A stretch of DNA of 8,016 nucleotides from a bacterium (GTDB taxonomy: Bacteria > Eremiobacterota > Eremiobacteria > Baltobacterales > Baltobacteraceae). The notes under the pieces were generated by a model. The model searched no databases. It was given only the letters and a program-made list of their open reading frames with translations, and had not been told where the DNA came from. The stretch covers positions 1 through 8,016 of the forward strand of contig JAJXVC010000083.1 of the NCBI GenBank assembly GCA_021782295.1, in the 5' to 3' direction. Shown in pieces: positions 1 through 6,200 of the stretch; position 1 is the stretch's first letter; each line of letters begins with the position of its first letter. The position numbers and the translations under genes were made by a program.

Positions 1-467
1 ACGGCCAAGTGACGCTCGACAAGACGATCGTCAAGCATTCGGCGCGCAAAGTGCGCAAGATCGCCGGGGGACGGGTGCTCGCCGGTTTCGCCGGATCGGC
101 GGCCGACGGCATCACGCTGCTCGAAAAGTTCGAAAAGAAATATAACGAGTTCAAAGACCTCACGCGCGCAAGCGTCGAGTTGGCGAAAGATTGGCGACAG
201 GATCGCGCGCTGCGGCGCTTGGAAGCGATGCTGGTCGTCGGTACGCCCGAGCATCTGTTTTTGCTTTCGGGAACCGGCGACGTCATCGAACCCGACGAGG
301 GCATCGCAGCGATCGGTAGCGGCGGCCCCTACGCTCAGGCGGCGGCAGCGGCGCTGCTGCGCAACACGACGATGAGCGCCGAGGAGATCGCGCGCGCGGC
401 ACTCGGCATCGCCGGTGAAATCTGCATCTACACCAACGCCGATGTAACCGTCGAGGTACTTCCGTGA
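1..467 (+). CDS. hslV: ATP-dependent protease peptidase subunit HslV (ClpQ), 5' end outside window
   Basis: Peptidase subunit of the cytoplasmic HslVU protease, a proteasome-beta-like threonine peptidase that forms the double-hexamer core capped by HslU. The frame is open from the first base and reads (D)GQVTLDKT, which matches the conserved GDGQ(A/V)T block just after the N-terminal catalytic Thr of the family. The true start and catalytic Thr therefore lie roughly 20 codons upstream, and the GTG at 9 is an internal Val codon. Family signatures seen are KVRKI, the GFAGS.AD motif, [28 protein letters not shown] and [10 protein letters not shown] near the C terminus. About 155 residues of a roughly 175-residue family are present, so only the extreme N terminus is missing. 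The TGA stop overlaps the GTG start of hslU, which indicates translational coupling. Identification is secure. Confidence 0.97.
   Translation, partial: GQVTLDKTIVKHSARKVRKIAGGRVLAGFAGSAADGITLLEKFEKKYNEFKDLTRASVELAKDWRQDRALRRLEAMLVVGTPEHLFLLSGTGDVIEPDEGIAAIGSGGPYAQAAAAALLRNTTMSAEEIARAALGIAGEICIYTNADVTVEVLP
453..456 (+). promoter_or_regulatory. Shine-Dalgarno for hslU inside the hslV 3' end
   Basis: GAGG lies 7 nt upstream of the GTG at 464, within the last codons of hslV. It supports the GTG start that overlaps the hslV stop (GTGA) and coupled translation of the two subunits. Confidence 0.6.
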
Positions 468-1885
468 GCGCGCAACTGACGCCGCGCGAAATCGTCGCGG
501 CGCTCGACCATTACGTCGTCGGGCAGAAGAACGCGAAGCGTGCAGTCGCCATCGCCCTGCGCAATCGCTTTCGACGTGCTGCCGTGCCGCAGGAGCTGCG
601 CGGCGAAATTACCCCGAAAAATATTCTGATGATCGGGCCGACCGGGGTCGGGAAGACCGAGATCGCGCGACGGCTCGCCGCACTCGCCGGCGCTCCGTTC
701 GTGAAAGTCGAGGCGACGAAATACACCGAGGTCGGCTATGTCGGGCGCGATGTCGAATCGATGGTGCGCGATCTCGTCGAACAGTCGATTCGCATGGTGA
801 CGCAAGAGCGCCGCGAAGATGTGCGCGATTTAGCGCGCAAACAAGCGGTCGAACGGGCAATCGATCTGCTGCACCCCGAGACGCGCGCCGCGCAGCCGCA
901 GCAGCCGCAAAATGCCTTCGCGGCGACGCTCGGTTCGATCTTCGGCGGAAACGCGACGGCGCAGCAGAGCGCGCCACCGCCACCGCCGAGCGTTCCCGCG
1001 CCGGAGGCGCAGCGCATTCGCGAACAGACGCGCGACGAGATCGCGCGCGGCTTCTACGATGTGCGGCTCGTCGAAGTCGAGGTCGAAGAGCAAGCCTCGT
1101 TGCCGATCGGGGTGATCGGCGGCAATATGGATCAAGGGAGCGGCGACATGGGCGAGATGCTCGGCGGCTTGTTACCCAAACGCAAGAAAAGCAAGCGCGT
1201 CACGCTCGCCGACGCATTGCGCATTTTCGAAGATGAAGAGGCGGAAAAACTCATCGACGGCGATGCGGTCAAGCGCGAGGCGATCCGACGCGCGAGCGAG
1301 GACGGCATCATCTTCATCGATGAGATCGATAAAATCGCGGGGCGCGAAGGGGCGTGCGGCGGCCCCGATGTCTCGCGCGAAGGCGTGCAACGCGATATTC
1401 TCCCGATCGTCGAAGGCAGCACCGTCACCACCAAACACGGCGCGATCGCGACCGATCATATCTTGTTCATCGCCGCCGGTGCTTTTCACATGAGCAAACC
1501 CTCCGATCTCATCCCCGAATTGCAGGGGCGCTTCCCGATTCGCGTCGAGCTCGATTCGCTCACCGCCGAGGATTTCGTCACGATTCTTACCCAGCCGCGC
1601 AGCGCGCTCGTCGCGCAGTATAAGGCGCTGCTCGCCGCCGACGGCGTCGATCTCAGCTTCACCGACGACGGCATCGAAAGCATCGCGCGCTTCGCGATGG
1701 AGGTGAACGAACGCAGCGAGAATATCGGCGCGCGTCGCTTGCACACGGTGCTCGAGCGGGTGCTCGAGGATATCTCGTTCGCTGCCCCCGATGTCGAACG
1801 CGAATTGGTCGTCGATGCGTCCTACGTGCGCGAACGGCTTGCCGATATCGTTGAGAGCGCCGATCTCTCGGGGTATATTCTGTAG
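464..1885 (+). CDS. hslU: ATP-dependent protease ATPase subunit HslU (ClpY)
   Basis: AAA+ unfoldase of the HslVU protease. It binds and unfolds substrates with ATP and feeds them into the HslV chamber. The 473-residue product carries Walker A GPTGVGKT (58-65), the pore loop GYVG (91-94), Walker B IIFIDEID (282-289) and the HslU signature [16 protein letters not shown] (304-319). It also has a sensor-1 region near [10 protein letters not shown] (333-342), the arginine-finger segment ELQGRFPIR with R356, and sensor 2 GARRLHT (422-428). The C-terminal LSGYIL is the tail that docks into HslV. The start is GTG, overlapping the hslV stop and preceded by GAGG. The protein is about 30 residues longer than the E. 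coli enzyme (443 aa). The extra length is mainly a Gln/Ala/Pro-rich stretch (about 143-182) in the intermediate (I) domain. All catalytic motifs are intact, so it should be functional. Confidence 0.98.
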   Translation: MSAQLTPREIVAALDHYVVGQKNAKRAVAIALRNRFRRAAVPQELRGEITPKNILMIGPTGVGKTEIARRLAALAGAPFVKVEATKYTEVGYVGRDVESMVRDLVEQSIRMVTQERREDVRDLARKQAVERAIDLLHPETRAAQPQQPQNAFAATLGSIFGGNATAQQSAPPPPPSVPAPEAQRIREQTRDEIARGFYDVRLVEVEVEEQASLPIGVIGGNMDQGSGDMGEMLGGLLPKRKKSKRVTLADALRIFEDEEAEKLIDGDAVKREAIRRASEDGIIFIDEIDKIAGREGACGGPDVSREGVQRDILPIVEGSTVTTKHGAIATDHILFIAAGAFHMSKPSDLIPELQGRFPIRVELDSLTAEDFVTILTQPRSALVAQYKALLAADGVDLSFTDDGIESIARFAMEVNERSENIGARRLHTVLERVLEDISFAAPDVERELVVDASYVRERLADIVESADLSGYIL

Positions 1886-1918
1886 TTCGCGGTCGCGCGC
1901 TCCGAATGTCGTTGGTTG

Positions 1919-2575
1919 CTACGGCTTTCCCGGGAGGACTAGTTTCGTCTGCTCGCCCTTCGGATTGAAGAAACCGGGCTCGAAATCGAGCATCTCTCCG
2001 TTCGCTCGTTGCGCGGGGCCCGCGCCGCAGAGCATCCATTTGGGATAATGGTGGTACTGGCGGGGAAAGTTACCATCGGCGAATACTCCGCCTTGGGTCA
2101 GCACAAAGGAGCGAAGTTCGTATGGTTTCAGGTCGAATAGGATTGCATCTTCGTAGGAGGCCCCCCGATCGACCTCGACCGCGATACGCGTGTAGCGTAG
2201 AAGATACGGTGTCTCGTTCATGACCGTAAAGCGCATGGTTTCGAATTCCTGCGGTGAGGTGGTACTCCCCTCGAACGCTGCGTCGCACGAGAGAACGGCA
2301 ACGCGGGCATTGAGGCTGTTCTCGGGGATGCCGTGGAGAACCGGGCCGCCGAGCTTCGCTATATGGGACGACACGGTGCGAAAGGGACTTTCCGGGTGAC
2401 CGTGCGCGTTCGGGGTGAGAGCACCCCAGATACCGGGACCTGGGGTGAAGCGTACGGCCGTTTGCCGCTGGAGCGTCTGCGATGCAACGCCTCCGACGAG
2501 GAGTGCTGCGCCGGCGATGGCCGCAGCAGCGAGAAGGGCGATTCGATTCAGCAAGGTTTTTCTCCGGAGGTGCAC
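1919..2575 (-). CDS. Secreted or membrane-anchored beta-rich protein of unknown function
   Basis: I do not recognise the family. The 218-residue product has a basic N terminus (HLRRKTLLNR), a hydrophobic stretch at about 11-30, and a possible signal-peptidase site after VAS (30-32), so export or N-terminal anchoring is likely. The mature part alternates beta-like strands with loops. The segment RFTVMNETPYLLRYTRIAVEV (about 115-135) followed by DLKPYELRSFVL (148-159) resembles the strand pattern of FxLYD-like Ig-type sandwiches, but this is only a resemblance. C97 and C183 are the only cysteines and could pair after export. The listed start is GTG at 2575. A TTG at 2554 (codon 8) has a better-placed GGAG seven bases upstream and is a credible alternative that still keeps the hydrophobic segment. 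The gene converges on hslU with 33 bp between the stops and diverges from the large gene at 2796. Confidence 0.8.
   Translation of the reverse strand: MHLRRKTLLNRIALLAAAAIAGAALLVGGVASQTLQRQTAVRFTPGPGIWGALTPNAHGHPESPFRTVSSHIAKLGGPVLHGIPENSLNARVAVLSCDAAFEGSTTSPQEFETMRFTVMNETPYLLRYTRIAVEVDRGASYEDAILFDLKPYELRSFVLTQGGVFADGNFPRQYHHYPKWMLCGAGPAQRANGEMLDFEPGFFNPKGEQTKLVLPGKP
2562..2565 (-). promoter_or_regulatory. Possible internal Shine-Dalgarno favouring a TTG start at 2554
   Basis: On the minus strand GGAG lies seven bases upstream of TTG (codon 8 of the longer reading). No comparable purine-rich site precedes the GTG at 2575. The coordinates are approximate to within a few bases. Either start leaves a usable signal sequence. 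Confidence 0.35.
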
Positions 2576-2687
2576 TCGGCAGAGTAGCGACGCATATTTC
2601 TGGGTGCGGCGCGCTCAGCCCCTTCACAGGAAGATGCGCATTACGCGCGGAAGCGGGGCCGCCGCGGAGAGATTCCTTTACGTCGCC

Positions 2688-2717
2688 TTGACAAAAGTCG
2701 GACTCACCAATTACAGG
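2688..2717 (+). promoter_or_regulatory. Candidate sigma-70-type promoter for the large gene
   Basis: TTGACA (2688-2693) is a perfect -35 hexamer. After 18 bases comes TACAGG (2712-2717), a weak -10 matching only T1, A2 and A4 of TATAAT. Transcription would start near 2724, about 70 bases upstream of the preferred GTG start. The -35 is persuasive and the -10 is not, so promoter strength and exact start are uncertain. Confidence 0.45.
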
Positions 2718-2744
2718 TGGTTCGTCCTTGTGTTTTCGTCGCGT

Positions 2745-2757
2745 GCATGAGGCATGC
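2745..2757. repeat. Short inverted repeat near the large-gene start
   Basis: GCATG, a three-base AGG spacer, then CATGC form a perfect 5-bp inverted repeat. It overlaps the upstream ATG at 2754 and lies in the presumed leader. It could be an operator half-site pair or chance. Confidence 0.3.
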
Positions 2758-2786
2758 GATCCGCAATCATCATTACCATCGCTCAC

Positions 2787-2792
2787 GGAGGA
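2787..2792 (+). promoter_or_regulatory. Shine-Dalgarno that sets the start of the large gene
   Basis: GGAGGA sits just before GTG at 2796, with 3-5 bases between depending on alignment. It is much stronger than anything before the in-frame ATG at 2754, so I start the protein at 2796. Confidence 0.6.
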
Positions 2793-2795
2793 TTC

Positions 2796-5700
2796 GTGGA
2801 ACTTCACCTGCAGCCGGTTGCGAACGCTCACGGCTACGATACCAATCTGAACACGGCGGATGCCGAAGAGCCCCCGTCCCACCAGGCGGCGCAGTCATCG
2901 GCAGTAGCGACACCGAGCGCACCGGCACCAACCAAAGAATCGCTGCAGCTCACCCCCGTGAAGTCGATGGCAGGCTACACTGCCACCGGAGAACTCGCGA
3001 TTATCGCCGATCCCGCGCGCTCGGATGCAAAGACGACGGCGAGGAGCGTCGTATCGAGCGGTGCCACCAAAGCGGCTCGGCAGGCTGGAGCGCCGCCTGT
3101 TACGTATGACGCCAAGGCGCAACTATCGCTCGTTTCCGGAGGGGGCGGCGGTGCTCCACACACTGGTGGAAACTCAAGTACAGAAATGCCCGATGGCGTC
3201 TACGTGGGCTTCGAGATTCCCGGCATACATAACAAGTCTACTCCTCACGAATTCGTCGAAGTGAGGATGAACCACCAGCGATATGTTTTCGAATACGGCC
3301 CGGAAAATCCGAACTCGCCCAATACATCACCATTGGTAGAAAAAAACAAACAATATCACGATCGTGCAAGTCAAGCCGGTGCGCTCTTTGAATTAACGCC
3401 GCCACCGGGTGAATCGCTCGCTCAGTTCGAAGAACAGACCTATCGATTGGGCAGAGCAATGGACAACACGACCGCGCAACTGCAAATGACGTATAACGTC
3501 TTGGGACCGAATTGCTACTCTGCCGCTGATGCGATCCTGCTGAATGATGGCGTATCGATGGCTGCGCTAAAGGCGATGGGCGACCAAGCTGCAAAAAACG
3601 CAGTAGACACGTTAGACCGAGAAATAACGAACGTTGCTGCTTCAACACCTACGATGGATCTCACGGGAACGGTTCGACTTATGGTTGTGGATGCTGAGAA
3701 TGTCGGCGGCAGCATGAACTGCGATTGGAAGGGCGATGCTTCATACGCGCAGGTTCCACTACCATACGCAGGACTGGTTCCGGATCCGCAACCATTCCCC
3801 AGCGAACAACAGATGCAATTCGCGCAGAAGATGGCGATCCTAACGGCTGGAAGTTCGCCAATTGCCAGTCTTATCGGCACGACCGTCAGCACGCTCCTAG
3901 GATTTGCCGGCGGAGAGATCGATTTCAGTAAACCGCTGACAAATACGGATTCCGCGCTGCAGGTGACGCTCTCACAGATCGACCAAATCATGGGTGCGCT
4001 TGAGGATGCGATGCATGGCGGGAACGTCCCGAACGATCTCTTTCAGATTGCGCAGGCGCTCTATGCACGCAATCCCAAAGCCGAATTGGCCATTCAATCG
4101 GCACAACAGATATACTCCGATTTCCAGGAAATCGGGAAGGGCCCGCAGCAGACGATCGACGGTATCCTCTCGCTCGGTCAAGATGTTCTCGATTTCGGTC
4201 ACGTCGGCACGCAAGGCCTAACCTCCGAGCAAGGGAGACTCTTCAACGATCTCGGGCGCGCGAAGAATCTTGCCGAAGAAGGATTTGCCGCATTTCAGGC
4301 TGCCGGAAACCTCGCGAATGCGAAGAGTCCTATCGCAATCGCGTCGGATGTCGGGCAGATCGCGAACGACTTCCACCTCGATGGTAAAGCGGCGAAGGAT
4401 TACTTCGACGTTCTCAATGGCATCGGCGACCTCTCGCAAATCGGGCATGGCGGCTTCCTGAACATCACCGAGGGGGCGGTTAACCTTGGCGATACATTTG
4501 CACCTGCATCCTCGGAGTTCGGGAAATGGCTCCACCTCCACGGGCAGGATGTTCTGAATGCTGCGTCCGCACTCGAGGAAATTCTCGGCGGTGGCGTGCT
4601 GAATATCGCGCAAGGAAGTGCCGATCTCGTCAATGTCGGCGAAGATCTCGTGAAAACCGGCGCTATCAAGGCGAGCTCCGCGCTCGGATCGTGGCTGACG
4701 AAAAATGGTCTGAAGTTTACTGGGATCGTCGGCGGAATCGCGGCGATCATCCAAGGGTTTGAACAAGGGGGGATTGAGGGCGGCGTGAGCAGCGGAGTCG
4801 GCGCCGATGTGTTGCTGACGTCGATCGGTGCGTCCGGTGGCTTGGCAACGCCGGTTGCCATCGTAATTGGAATTCTCACGATCGCGTTCGGCGGCCATCA
4901 CGATAATCCGGCGAACATGCCCGATAAATACGACACCCAACGCTACGGCCAGATGGTCGCAGACCTTGAAGGAAACGCCGGAGCGAGCGGACAGAGTTTT
5001 TCCGAGGATCCGACCTTAAATAAACTTTTCGGCGGGCGGACGGGTATCCAAGCGATCGAAGAGACGCTTGCGTACTACAAAACAAAAACGAACGCGCCGG
5101 GATGGTTAGAGCCGCTGTGGGATCAACTCTCCGCGATGTTCGGCGAGAACGCGCAGGGGAACGGTCATCTCTCAATCGGGATCAACGGTACGGGGAAAGA
5201 TTGCAATAACCAGCAGGTCACCGGCGTTGCTGGAACCGATGGGAAGGTCTATCAGTACACGCAGCTGGGCGGGATGGTGTATGCCTTTGCCGCTGCGTTA
5301 GCGCAGGGCACGCGCGGCCAAGGTCTTGCGGCCGAAAGCGGATATACGGGCGCATATCCAAAGATCGGCGGCCTCGATTGGCATGCCGTTCGCTCGGGAG
5401 CGGGCTTCGCGTTCTATGCCGAGGATACGTCGAATTTTGGGAACTTCTATTCCTACGATCCGAGCAACCATAATCTCTATTGCAGTCAGACTTCCGGGGT
5501 TGTCGGTGGAACGTGGGTCGGTGACGTGCGAACGTACGATTTCAAGAATCATAGCGCGATCGACGGGCAGGCCCCGCCAACGCCGAACTACGGCGGTATC
5601 GCATGGCACGGTTTCTCGCAGCCGCAGGGTGGTATAGCCTACTGGGGCGCGTTCACGACGAAGGAAACGGTGACGATTCCGAGTAGCGGCACGTCGAACG

Positions 5701-6191
5701 ACCCGACGATCATCGGGCCGCACGGCATCATGAATCCGCGCTTGCACATTCCGCATACGATAACGACGTATAGAACGACGTATTACTATTTCGGTGCCGA
5801 CGGAAATCTATATACAGGCGAAGGCCCGGGGTCACTTGCCGACGAGACGCTCGTCGGAAACGTTGCGAGTTATAACTTTGCAAAGGGCGGCAATCAAGTT
5901 TCAGCGCCGATTCGACCGCCGAAGCCGATTTCGACACCGGTGCCGAAACCTGCTCCGTCACCGACGCCTGCTCCCGTGAGCCATTCGCCGACGCCATCGC
6001 CGGCAAAACCCCCAATCCACGTCCCGCCGTTCGATCCGGTCAAGCCGCCGAAGCCTGTCCTGCCGTTCCACGGTGTTTCGGTTGCGGGCACGCCGAAAGC
6101 GCCGGTCGTGACTCCGATTTTTCCCGAGATCCCCGTCGCGACGAGGCGGTCACCGTTCTCGTCGGCACGGATCATCTCTGCGACCGTATAG
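2796..6191 (+). CDS. Large multidomain protein with N-terminal permuted papain-like (NlpC/P60- or LRAT-like) pattern; function unknown
   Basis: The product has 1131 residues from the GTG start; an in-frame ATG at 2754 would add 14. I know no family for the whole protein. Order seen: (1) residues 1-130, low-complexity Ala/Pro/Ser/Gly, ending in a run of five Gly. (2) About 132-275, a domain with DGVYVGFEIPG, then HEFVEV (His151), YGPENPN, and after a helical stretch YNVLGPNCYSAADAIL (Cys240). The His-then-NC order is that of circularly permuted papain-fold hydrolases. (3) 346-640, helical, with a tandem repeat at 537-640. (4) About 641-700, a Gly-rich hydrophobic stretch with two possible membrane segments. 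(5) 700-850, mixed. (6) Two related beta modules, 858-921 and 934-1034. (7) A Pro-rich tail, 1037-1091. There is no clear signal peptide from the GTG start. The next gene's ribosome site overlaps the TAG, so the two are probably co-translated. It could be a secreted effector, toxin or surface protein; that is inference. Confidence 0.88.
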   Translation: MELHLQPVANAHGYDTNLNTADAEEPPSHQAAQSSAVATPSAPAPTKESLQLTPVKSMAGYTATGELAIIADPARSDAKTTARSVVSSGATKAARQAGAPPVTYDAKAQLSLVSGGGGGAPHTGGNSSTEMPDGVYVGFEIPGIHNKSTPHEFVEVRMNHQRYVFEYGPENPNSPNTSPLVEKNKQYHDRASQAGALFELTPPPGESLAQFEEQTYRLGRAMDNTTAQLQMTYNVLGPNCYSAADAILLNDGVSMAALKAMGDQAAKNAVDTLDREITNVAASTPTMDLTGTVRLMVVDAENVGGSMNCDWKGDASYAQVPLPYAGLVPDPQPFPSEQQMQFAQKMAILTAGSSPIASLIGTTVSTLLGFAGGEIDFSKPLTNTDSALQVTLSQIDQIMGALEDAMHGGNVPNDLFQIAQALYARNPKAELAIQSAQQIYSDFQEIGKGPQQTIDGILSLGQDVLDFGHVGTQGLTSEQGRLFNDLGRAKNLAEEGFAAFQAAGNLANAKSPIAIASDVGQIANDFHLDGKAAKDYFDVLNGIGDLSQIGHGGFLNITEGAVNLGDTFAPASSEFGKWLHLHGQDVLNAASALEEILGGGVLNIAQGSADLVNVGEDLVKTGAIKASSALGSWLTKNGLKFTGIVGGIAAIIQGFEQGGIEGGVSSGVGADVLLTSIGASGGLATPVAIVIGILTIAFGGHHDNPANMPDKYDTQRYGQMVADLEGNAGASGQSFSEDPTLNKLFGGRTGIQAIEETLAYYKTKTNAPGWLEPLWDQLSAMFGENAQGNGHLSIGINGTGKDCNNQQVTGVAGTDGKVYQYTQLGGMVYAFAAALAQGTRGQGLAAESGYTGAYPKIGGLDWHAVRSGAGFAFYAEDTSNFGNFYSYDPSNHNLYCSQTSGVVGGTWVGDVRTYDFKNHSAIDGQAPPTPNYGGIAWHGFSQPQGGIAYWGAFTTKETVTIPSSGTSNDPTIIGPHGIMNPRLHIPHTITTYRTTYYYFGADGNLYTGEGPGSLADETLVGNVASYNFAKGGNQVSAPIRPPKPISTPVPKPAPSPTPAPVSHSPTPSPAKPPIHVPPFDPVKPPKPVLPFHGVSVAGTPKAPVVTPIFPEIPVATRRSPFSSARIISATV
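3189..3620 (+). other. Putative permuted papain-like cysteine hydrolase domain
   Basis: Inside the large protein, HEFVEV (His codon at 3246-3248) is followed 89 residues later by GPNCYSAAD (Cys codon at 3513-3515), with an aromatic-rich YVFEYGP strand between. In permuted NlpC/P60 and LRAT-type folds the catalytic His lies on a strand before the Asn-Cys that begins a helix, and this layout fits. The third polar residue is not obvious. The boundaries are estimates, and the assignment rests on pattern recognition only. Confidence 0.5.
4404..4715 (+). repeat. Tandem protein repeat in the large gene (two units of about 48-57 codons)
   Basis: Unit 1 (4404-4547) and unit 2 (4545-4715) share DVLN, then G(F/V)LNI..G...L, then a segment ending ASS.(F/L)G.WL...G. 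Unit 2 is longer by a short insertion before the ASS motif. They look like an ancient duplication of a helical hairpin and lie directly before the hydrophobic Gly-rich region. Confidence 0.6.
4716..4895 (+). other. Glycine-rich hydrophobic stretch, possible membrane insertion
   Basis: The segment encodes FTGIVGGIAAIIQGF, then a GGIEGGVSSGVGAD linker, then a longer hydrophobic run around ATPVAIVIGILTIAFGG, ending before GHHDNP. Small-residue spacing like this occurs in glycine-zipper membrane helices. Two hydrophobic helices in mid-protein could form a hairpin that inserts into a bilayer, or simply pack in a core. Confidence 0.45.
5367..5897 (+). repeat. Duplicated beta-rich module near the C terminus of the large protein
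   Basis: Copy 1 (5367-5558) and copy 2 (5595-5897) share the order GG(L/I).WH, a G.A(F/Y) strand, a (Y/F)xY(D/F)...NLY strand, and a closing VG.V..Y(D/N)F. Copy 2 contains an insertion of about 40 residues rich in Thr, Pro and His. The aromatic strand repeats suggest propeller-blade-like or carbohydrate-binding modules, but I cannot name a family. Confidence 0.55.
5904..6068 (+). other. Proline-rich tail of the large protein
   Basis: Repeated PxP, KPP and SPTP units (residues 1037-1091 from the GTG start) make an extended linker, followed by a roughly 40-residue terminal segment. Such linkers span cell-wall or periplasmic space or serve as interaction arms; the role here is unknown. Confidence 0.6.
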
Positions 6192-6194
6192 GAG
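6191..6194 (+). promoter_or_regulatory. Shine-Dalgarno for the propeller lipoprotein, overlapping the upstream stop
   Basis: GGAG begins on the last base of the TAG stop at 6189-6191. Six bases (TTTGTC) separate it from ATT at 6201. The position is right for ATT and for no canonical start codon in the lipoprotein frame. Confidence 0.6.
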
Positions 6195-6200
6195 TTTGTC

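Larger units (their letters stand above)
2576..2795. other. Divergent intergenic region with promoter elements
   Basis: This stretch separates the minus-strand secreted-protein gene from the large + strand gene. It holds a perfect TTGACA box at 2688, an 8-bp palindrome ATGCGCAT (2634-2641), and the inverted repeat GCATG-AGG-CATGC (2745-2757) that would fold a small hairpin in the leader if translation starts at 2796. No tRNA, other RNA gene or small ORF with a convincing start was seen. Confidence 0.6.

Noticed and set aside
9..11. GTG at 9 as the hslV start
   Set aside because: It is an internal Val in the conserved GDGQVT block. The frame is open to the window edge, and the catalytic Thr must be upstream.
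1172..1744. 190-codon antisense frame inside hslU
   Set aside because: hslU is unequivocal here, and the antisense product has no recognisable features.
1886..1918. Terminator between the convergent hslU and secreted-protein genes
   Set aside because: The 33-bp gap shows no stable GC hairpin followed by a T run on either strand.
2634..2641. Palindrome ATGCGCAT as an operator
   Set aside because: An 8-bp palindrome in GC-rich DNA is easily due to chance, and it has no second copy or regulator gene nearby.
2688..2750. RNA gene or riboswitch in the leader of the large gene
   Set aside because: Only a promoter -35 and a 5-bp hairpin are visible. No conserved riboswitch core or tRNA-like arms were found.
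2070..2882. 270-codon minus-strand frame overlapping the secreted-protein gene and divergent promoter region
   Set aside because: The product is Arg/Ser/Pro-rich with no domain sense. The overlapping 218-residue frame has a signal sequence and normal composition.
4218..4940. 240-codon antisense frame inside the large gene
   Set aside because: It lies opposite the repeat and hydrophobic regions, which make coherent protein on the + strand. It is a high-GC shadow.
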